This document shows positions 6,678-10,680 of a DNA stretch of 10,680 bases, piece by piece. The stretch is from contig DJQL01000075.1 in assembly GCA_002437565.1 (NCBI GenBank), positions 14,592 through 25,271 of the forward strand. Direction: 5' to 3'. Origin of the DNA: Prevotella sp. UBA6387 (GTDB taxonomy: Bacteria; Bacteroidota; Bacteroidia; Bacteroidales; Bacteroidaceae). The notes below the pieces were generated by a model. The model did no database searches and had not been told where the DNA came from. It was given only the letters and a program-made list of their open reading frames with translations. Each line of letters begins with the position of its first letter. The first letter of the stretch is position 1. Made by a program: the position numbers and the translations under genes.

Positions 6678-8696
6678 ATGAAAAGCAAATTCAATATGAA
6701 AAAATATTTGTGGGCTGGAATGTTCACCGCGGTGCTTGGCGCCGCAATGACTTCCTGTGACCCTCTTGGCGTGGAGCCTACGACAAAGGTTGACGAAAGC
6801 CGTTTCTGGCAGAATCCACAGTTGGCGCGCTCTTATGTCAACAATTTCTATTTTATCGATGCCACTGGATCGGGCGACGTCTTCACCTCAGAACAGTGGT
6901 CTGACAACTGTCAGGGCAACTGCGAGACCGACTGGGACACATATCGCCAGTTGTCGTACAACAACCGCCAGTATGACGAGACAAGCGGTGGCACGGGTCC
7001 TTGGTCGGGCGCGTACCAAAACCTCTACCAGATACACGTGGGCATGGAAAAGATAGCGAGCAGCAATGCTCTTGAGGCCAGCCTGAAGAACCAGTTGCTC
7101 GCTGAGTGCTACTTCTTCCGCGCATGGGTGTATTTCGACATGGAGAAGTTCTGGGGCACGGTGCCTTACGTAGACCACGCTCTCTCGCTCAGCGAGAACA
7201 CCTATCTTGAGCGCGCAAAGCGCGAGACCCTGTTCGACAACATCCTTGCCGACCTTGACAAGTCGATGGAGTATTTCGACCAGATGAGCGGTACTCCAGA
7301 CGTGGGCATGATCAACAAGAACGTGGCAGAGGCATTCAAGTCGCGCGTGGCACTCTATGCCGCCGACGCTGCTTCTGCGTCGGCCAAGGGATTGTACACT
7401 GATGACGCTGCCGGACTGTTCAAGTTTGAGAAGTCGGCACAGCATTATTATGAGATTGCCTACAACGCGGCCAAGGACTTGCTCGGAAAGTATGACCTTG
7501 AGCCTAATTACGAGGACCTCTTCACGTCAGAGTCTGCACAAACGAGTGTGGAGTCGATATGGCCTGTGATGTTCAAGGAGAACCAGCGTAGCGGGTTCAA
7601 TCCCACTTCCAAGAACGGCCCTAACGGATCATACTATGGCAACACCGACAAGGTGACGCGCTCTTGGAGTTTCCGTTCTGGCCTGTTCCCAACACAGGAT
7701 CTTGTGGACTGCTACTTGCAAAAGGATGAGGCCGACGGCAAGTGGAAGCACTGGTGGCAGACCAAGCAGGCAAAGGACCTGAACATCCAGGTGACGACAG
7801 ACAAGAACGGTGATAAGGAATACTCTGGCTCGGGCGATGACTATCGTGAGATTTTCCAGAATCGTGACAAGCGTTTCTACGCAACCGTAACATACGATGG
7901 CTCGTTCATGGGTCCGAACACAAACCCGATATACGAGATACAGACATGGATAGACAAGTCGACGATGGACGATGAGCGCACGCTCAAGTACAGCGCGCTT
8001 CACACCGGCTACCGCACACTTGAGAACATCTCAACTTATCCCACGGGCTCAGGCTCAGCACAGACCATAACGGGTTACTACTCTCGCAAGTACTCTCACT
8101 TCGACCAGTTCAACGACGACGGTACCCTGAAGACCAACCAGCGCACCACATGCTATTTCAACATTCGCTATGCTGAGGTGCTGCTTAACCTCGCTGAGGC
8201 TGCCGTGAACCTCGACAAGACAAGCGAGGCCATCACACAGGTCAACCGCATACGCGAGCGTGCCGGCTTGAGCGCATACGATGGCGCCACCGACAAGCAG
8301 AGCGTGTATGACGAGGTGAAGGTTGAGCGCCGTCTGGAGTTCGCGTTCGAGAACCCAGGATTCCGCTATTTCGACTTGCTCCGGTGGGGCGAGGCCGAGG
8401 GAAAGACGGAGATTCCAGAGCTGAACAAGGTATCGCGCGGCATCCAGATCTTCCGCGTGGGCAAGCACAGCACTATCGCTGGTGAGAACGGCGTACCTCT
8501 TGAGAAGGGCGAGACCAACGCGGACGGCAAGAACTATGAGACGCCGACTTTCCGCACCATACCCATGGACTATAGCCCATACTTGCGTAAGTTCGACAAT
8601 GCACGTTACTATTTCTCTCCGTTCTCATCAACAATGCTCAAGTCGTACAAGCAGCTACAGCAGAACCCAGGATGGAACGGTTATAGATACGAATAA
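6678..8696 (+). CDS. SusD/RagB-family nutrient-binding outer-membrane lipoprotein
   Basis: A protein of 672 residues, at the long end for the family. It is the surface lid that binds the substrate and passes it to the SusC barrel encoded just upstream. A lipoprotein signal peptide ends in the lipobox MTSC, with Cys27 the lipidated residue, followed by an acidic Asp as usual for surface export. The ATG at 6696 (residue 7) is an alternative start that keeps the signal. The N-terminal SusD-like part has the typical VDESRFWQNPQLARSYVNNFY and, near residue 145, FFRAWVYFDMEKFWG. The C-terminal RagB/SusD part has RYAEVLLNLAEAAVNL, ITQVNRIRERAGL, ERRLEFAFENPGFRYFDLLR (about 551-570) and the closing LQQNPGW. 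It is translated with SusC as one operon. The ligand is unknown. Confidence 0.97.
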   Translation: MKSKFNMKKYLWAGMFTAVLGAAMTSCDPLGVEPTTKVDESRFWQNPQLARSYVNNFYFIDATGSGDVFTSEQWSDNCQGNCETDWDTYRQLSYNNRQYDETSGGTGPWSGAYQNLYQIHVGMEKIASSNALEASLKNQLLAECYFFRAWVYFDMEKFWGTVPYVDHALSLSENTYLERAKRETLFDNILADLDKSMEYFDQMSGTPDVGMINKNVAEAFKSRVALYAADAASASAKGLYTDDAAGLFKFEKSAQHYYEIAYNAAKDLLGKYDLEPNYEDLFTSESAQTSVESIWPVMFKENQRSGFNPTSKNGPNGSYYGNTDKVTRSWSFRSGLFPTQDLVDCYLQKDEADGKWKHWWQTKQAKDLNIQVTTDKNGDKEYSGSGDDYREIFQNRDKRFYATVTYDGSFMGPNTNPIYEIQTWIDKSTMDDERTLKYSALHTGYRTLENISTYPTGSGSAQTITGYYSRKYSHFDQFNDDGTLKTNQRTTCYFNIRYAEVLLNLAEAAVNLDKTSEAITQVNRIRERAGLSAYDGATDKQSVYDEVKVERRLEFAFENPGFRYFDLLRWGEAEGKTEIPELNKVSRGIQIFRVGKHSTIAGENGVPLEKGETNADGKNYETPTFRTIPMDYSPYLRKFDNARYYFSPFSSTMLKSYKQLQQNPGWNGYRYE

Positions 8697-8715
8697 AAAT
8701 CAAGAAATCAAGAAA

Positions 8716-9474
8716 ATGAAAGTCATAAGCAAAATACATAACATCTCCGTAGGAATGTTGCTCGCGCTCTCCGCATTGGTGGCGACAAGCTGTGAGTCGG
8801 GCATTGAGCGTGAGCCAGCTCCTGAGGAGTATTACACCGATGTCGACTTGTATACCACGCTTGTGTATTCACGTTACCTCTTCACCGACTGCGTGTATGG
8901 CAAGAACTACGATAGGTATACATCATACATTGCCCAGACACCATTGGGGCCCAACAGTGTGGACTGGACCAACAACACTGGTGCCGACTACACCGTGAGC
9001 GTGAATGGCGAGCAACAAACAATCCCCAATGGCCAGAAAGTCACCATACCCAACGGCACAAACAACATGAGCACTCGCGATGACGCTTCTGCTCCCGATG
9101 GCAAGGTGTATGTCTTGACCTACTATCTGTTGCCAAAGGTGACATATTCCACTGCCAACAAGGGCTTCCTTTTCGACCTCAACAAATACAAGGGCTCCGA
9201 CAAGTTCACGCTCGTGGATGGCGACGAGAACGGTCGTGCAGAGAAGGTCATTGGCGATGTTAACCCCAAGCAGCTTGTCATCAGCCTTATCCCTGACAGT
9301 TACCAGGGCACGGACATGACGCTGACACCTGTCAACGGAGCGCCCGCGCTTGGCGTGCCAGGCGACTTCTCGCAGCCTCGCCAGTATCTACTCAAGAACG
9401 AGTATTACCGTCCGGATGGTGTGCCACAGGCACAGCGCCTCTATGAGGTGCAAGTGGTCATCCTGCCTGAGTGA
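8716..9474 (+). CDS. Surface lipoprotein of unknown function, third gene of the SusC/SusD operon
   Basis: A protein of 252 residues starting at the ATG 19 nt after the SusD stop. The frame is open further upstream (from 8482), but that extension lies inside SusD and lacks a signal peptide. Residues 1-26 form a lipoprotein signal peptide with lipobox VATSC (Cys26), then ESGIEREPAPEEYYTDVD, an acidic start consistent with surface export. I do not recognise the family. The middle is rich in Asn, Thr, Gly and Tyr (for example SVDWTNNTGADYTVSVNGE), suggesting beta structure. The C-terminus (YEVQVVILPE) also looks like a beta strand. By position it could be a SusE/SusF-like accessory binding lipoprotein, but I see no motif that proves this. 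The terminator hairpin lies 52 nt downstream, so it is the last gene of the operon. Confidence 0.9.
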   Translation: MKVISKIHNISVGMLLALSALVATSCESGIEREPAPEEYYTDVDLYTTLVYSRYLFTDCVYGKNYDRYTSYIAQTPLGPNSVDWTNNTGADYTVSVNGEQQTIPNGQKVTIPNGTNNMSTRDDASAPDGKVYVLTYYLLPKVTYSTANKGFLFDLNKYKGSDKFTLVDGDENGRAEKVIGDVNPKQLVISLIPDSYQGTDMTLTPVNGAPALGVPGDFSQPRQYLLKNEYYRPDGVPQAQRLYEVQVVILPE

Positions 9475-9480
9475 TTTAGT

Positions 9481-9508
9481 GTTGCACGGCACGCGAGCGC
9501 CATGCAAC
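9481..9508. other. Small inverted repeat downstream of the operon
   Basis: GTTGCACGGC (9481-9490) and GCCATGCAAC (9499-9508) can pair over ten positions with one mismatch and an 8-nt loop. It lies 6 nt after the last stop codon of the SusC operon and 18 nt before the main terminator hairpin. No T run follows, so it is more likely an RNA-stabilising 3' hairpin than a terminator on its own. Confidence 0.45.
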
Positions 9509-9526
9509 TACAAGTATAGAATAATC

Positions 9527-9573
9527 GAAGGGCCAGTGAACATCATGTTCACTGGCCCTTCTTCGTGATTTTT
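9527..9573 (+). terminator. Strong hairpin terminator of the SusC/SusD operon, possibly bidirectional
   Basis: GAAGGGCCAGTGAACAT (9527-9543) and its exact reverse complement (9545-9561) flank a single central base, giving a perfect 17-bp inverted repeat. In RNA a few central pairs would open to form the loop. A T5 run (9569-9573) lies 7 nt after the stem on the plus strand. Genes on both sides converge on it, so it may also stop minus-strand transcripts of the peroxidase-DoxX unit, although the T content on that side is weaker. Confidence 0.8.
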
Positions 9574-9805
9574 CATCAATAGTTTTTCCCAACACCTTGT
9601 CGAGCATTCCCGCATACATAACTAAGCCTTGAAGCATTTCCTCGATGAAACCTACTCCATTGAGTAGTTTGCTCACCCCATGAAACAGCATTATACCTCC
9701 AATGCCGATGCGCAAAACCAATAAGCCCAAATCATTGTTGAGCGGATTTTTTCAAAGGCAACATCGTAGTCGAGGCTTGGTGTTTAGTGCTTAGCGGTAG
9801 CTTCT

Positions 9806-10351
9806 TCAAAGCTCAGTCTCAATGGCCTCTTCCACCTTTTTCAGGTCGTCAGTCGGCTCAAAGCGTGCCACGACCTCGCCGTTCTTGTTTATGAGAAACT
9901 TTGTGAAGTTCCACTGTATGTCGTCTTTCTTGCGGGGCACTGGGTTGCTCTCATTATACAACTTTTCCATCACAGCTGCAAGTTTGGGCTCGTATGAACC
10001 TGTGAATGGCTTTTCGGCCTTCAGCCATGTGTATAGTGGCAGCTCGCCCTCACCGTTCACATTGCTCTTCTTAAACTGTGGGAAATCTGCTCCAAACTTC
10101 ACTGTGCAAAACTCCTTAATCTCTGCGTCTGTGCCAGGAGCCTGATGGCCAAACTGGTTGCAAGGAATATCGAGAATCTCCAAGCCCTTGTCTTTCAGGC
10201 GATGATACATAGCCTCCAAGTCCTCATATTGTGGAGTGAAGCCGCAACCTGTGGCCGTGTTTACTATGAGAAGAACCTTGCCTTTATATTCGTTGAGGCT
10301 CACCTCGTTTCCATTTTTGTCTTTAAGACAGAAGTCATAAACTGTTTTCAT
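9806..10351 (-). CDS. Glutathione peroxidase family protein, probably thioredoxin-dependent
   Basis: A protein of 181 residues, full length for bacterial members. It reduces hydrogen peroxide and organic hydroperoxides, probably in the cytoplasm since no signal peptide is present. The peroxidatic residue is Cys36 in NTATGCGFTPQY, a cysteine rather than selenocysteine. The family tetrad is completed by Gln70 (CNQFGHQAPG), Trp147 and Asn148 (DIQWNFTKFLI). Cys82 in EFCTVKFGADFP sits where thioredoxin-dependent members carry the resolving cysteine, so thioredoxin is the more likely reductant than glutathione. The ATG at 10351 gives the standard start (MKTVYDFCLKDKNG). A -7-like promoter element lies 35 nt upstream and a palindrome resembling a Fur-superfamily operator lies between it and the start. 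A decayed DoxX gene follows. The family is certain; reductant preference is inference. Confidence 0.96.
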   Translation of the reverse strand: MKTVYDFCLKDKNGNEVSLNEYKGKVLLIVNTATGCGFTPQYEDLEAMYHRLKDKGLEILDIPCNQFGHQAPGTDAEIKEFCTVKFGADFPQFKKSNVNGEGELPLYTWLKAEKPFTGSYEPKLAAVMEKLYNESNPVPRKKDDIQWNFTKFLINKNGEVVARFEPTDDLKKVEEAIETEL

Positions 10352-10367
10352 GATGCTTTGTTGTTTG

Positions 10368-10382
10368 TTGTAATTATTACAA
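10368..10382. promoter_or_regulatory. Perfect 7-1-7 palindrome, candidate PerR/Zur/Fur-type operator
   Basis: TTGTAATTATTACAA is a perfect 15-bp palindrome around a central T. It agrees at 12 of 14 arm positions with the Bacillus PerR box (TTATAATnATTATAA), at 12 of 14 with the Zur box (TCGTAATnATTACGA) and at 10 of 14 with the Fur box. It covers the predicted transcription start of the peroxidase gene, where a bound repressor would block initiation. The peroxide-scavenging product favours PerR-like control; binding itself is inference. Confidence 0.5.
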
Positions 10383-10385
10383 AAG

Positions 10386-10418
10386 CAAAGTTACTATTAA
10401 ATTGAATAAGTAGTGCAA
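10386..10418 (-). promoter_or_regulatory. Putative promoter of the glutathione peroxidase gene
   Basis: Read on the minus strand, TAACTTTG (10393-10386) matches the Bacteroidetes -7 element TAnnTTTG. A TTG (10418-10416, within ATTG) 22 nt upstream could stand for the -33 TTTG. Transcription would start near 10380 and leave a leader of about 30 nt before the ATG at 10351. Confidence 0.55.
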
Positions 10419-10425
10419 TTATTGC
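10415..10425. promoter_or_regulatory. Second, shorter palindrome upstream of the peroxidase promoter
   Basis: GCAATTATTGC is a perfect 5-1-5 palindrome whose centre shares AATTATT with the longer palindrome, centre to centre 45 bp away. It overlaps the presumed -33 region of the peroxidase promoter. It may be a second, weaker site for the same regulator, or chance in AT-rich DNA. Confidence 0.25.
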
Positions 10426-10485
10426 GCTTTTTTAATGCTTGTTATATTATGCAGACAACTTATAACTGCTGTGATAAAATCGCAT

Positions 10486-10501
10486 CCTTGTTCTTCCAAG
10501 G
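10486..10501 (-). terminator. Weak hairpin downstream of the partial right-end gene
   Basis: CCTTG (10486-10490) and CAAGG (10497-10501) form a 5-bp stem with a 6-nt loop, about 50 nt after the stop of the partial minus-strand gene. On the minus strand it is followed after a few bases by GATTTTATC, a short T-rich stretch. It is the only terminator-like structure I see between that gene and the peroxidase promoter, but it is weak. Confidence 0.2.
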
Positions 10502-10550
10502 TGTTACTTTTGCATTTGTTGGTTGCCTCTATACGCCGTACTGCACAGTC

Positions 10551-10680
10551 CTAAAAGCCCAGATTGTATGTCAGGCTGGAGTCAAATCTCGCGTTGCTTC
10601 CCTCTTGTGACATTTGGAGCTTGATGCCAAATCCGTGAAATGGCCCCGCGTTCAGTCCTACTGTTGACACCTTGTAGTTT
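10551..10680 (-). CDS. C-terminal end of a probable outer-membrane beta-barrel protein (partial)
   Basis: A minus-strand frame enters from the right edge and ends at TAG (10553-10551), giving the last 42 residues of a protein. The tail alternates polar and hydrophobic residues (NYKVSTVGLNAGPFHGFGIK, then ARFDSSLTYNLGF) and ends in phenylalanine, the usual last residue of outer-membrane barrels. The gene is transcribed in the same direction as the peroxidase gene, whose start lies 199 nt further on, and that gene has its own promoter. The family cannot be named from this fragment. The frame is too short to be statistically secure; the composition and terminal Phe are the support. Confidence 0.6.
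   Translation of the reverse strand, partial: NYKVSTVGLNAGPFHGFGIKLQMSQEGSNARFDSSLTYNLGF

Larger units (their letters stand above)
9476..9764 (-). pseudogene. Broken DoxX-family membrane protein gene (frameshifted and truncated)
   Basis: A minus-strand ATG at 9764-9762 begins MLPLKK and then meets a TGA after ten codons. If one base is removed from the A6 run (T6 at 9747-9752 on the plus strand), the frame reads MLPLKNPLNNDLGLLVLRIG and continues into GGIMLFHGVSKLLNGVGFIE, a typical DoxX-family start with its first membrane segment. Similarity ends near 9630. The frame then reads unrelated sequence through the terminator hairpin to a stop at 9478-9476. The later transmembrane segments of DoxX proteins (usually about 130-150 residues) are missing. 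It lies 41 nt downstream of the peroxidase gene and was probably once co-transcribed with it. The frameshift could be a sequencing error, but the missing C-terminus could not be explained that way. The family call rests on the N-terminus only. Confidence 0.65.

Noticed and set aside
8482..8715. An upstream extension of the third lipoprotein into the SusD gene
   Set aside because: It overlaps the conserved C-terminus of SusD, its sequence is low quality, and the lipoprotein signal peptide starts at 8716.
9822..10145. A plus-strand frame opposite the glutathione peroxidase gene
   Set aside because: It is antisense to a gene with a full catalytic tetrad and shows no domain of its own.
10413..10610. 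A 65-codon plus-strand frame near the right end
   Set aside because: It starts at a GTG, overlaps the peroxidase promoter and the minus-strand partial gene, and has no recognisable features.

Overview
The window looks like a chromosomal piece of a Bacteroidales bacterium, most likely Prevotella-like. The evidence is an adjacent SusC/SusD pair, a surface lipoprotein with a Bacteroidetes-style lipobox, an MG2/plug hybrid protein of a type common in this phylum, and several TAnnTTTG sequences matching the Bacteroidetes -7 promoter element. Coding regions are fairly GC-rich and the spacers are AT-rich. The genus is inference.

Layout, left to right. Positions 1-54 hold two copies of a 22-bp tandem repeat that runs off the left edge, followed by a run of ten G. 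A promoter-like region (about 164-198) precedes a plus-strand gene (288-2846) for an exported 852-residue protein with an MG2-like domain, a carboxypeptidase-regulatory-like domain and a plug-like domain but no barrel. A 534-bp spacer follows. It opens with four copies of a 23-bp tandem repeat that begin inside the stop codon of the preceding gene, and it ends with the promoter of the next operon.

Positions 3381-9474 form one plus-strand operon: a SusC-family TonB-dependent transporter, a SusD-family lipoprotein 12 nt later, and an unrecognised third lipoprotein 19 nt after that. This is the outer-membrane capture and import core of a polysaccharide- or glycan-utilisation-type locus. No glycosidase, lyase, protease or regulator is in the window, so the substrate is unknown. 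A strong 35-nt hairpin (9527-9561) ends the operon.

The right end is on the minus strand. A thioredoxin-type glutathione peroxidase gene (10351-9806) is followed 41 nt downstream by a broken DoxX-family gene (frameshift at an A6 run, truncated C-terminus). The peroxidase promoter carries a perfect 7-1-7 palindrome resembling a Fur-superfamily (PerR or Zur) operator over the predicted transcription start. The last 130 bp encode the C-terminus of another minus-strand protein, probably an outer-membrane beta-barrel.

I found no wholly new system. The points most worth checking are the operator-like palindrome, the 23-bp tandem repeat, the G8 tract inside the SusC signal peptide (one extra G gives an immediate stop), and the decayed DoxX gene.
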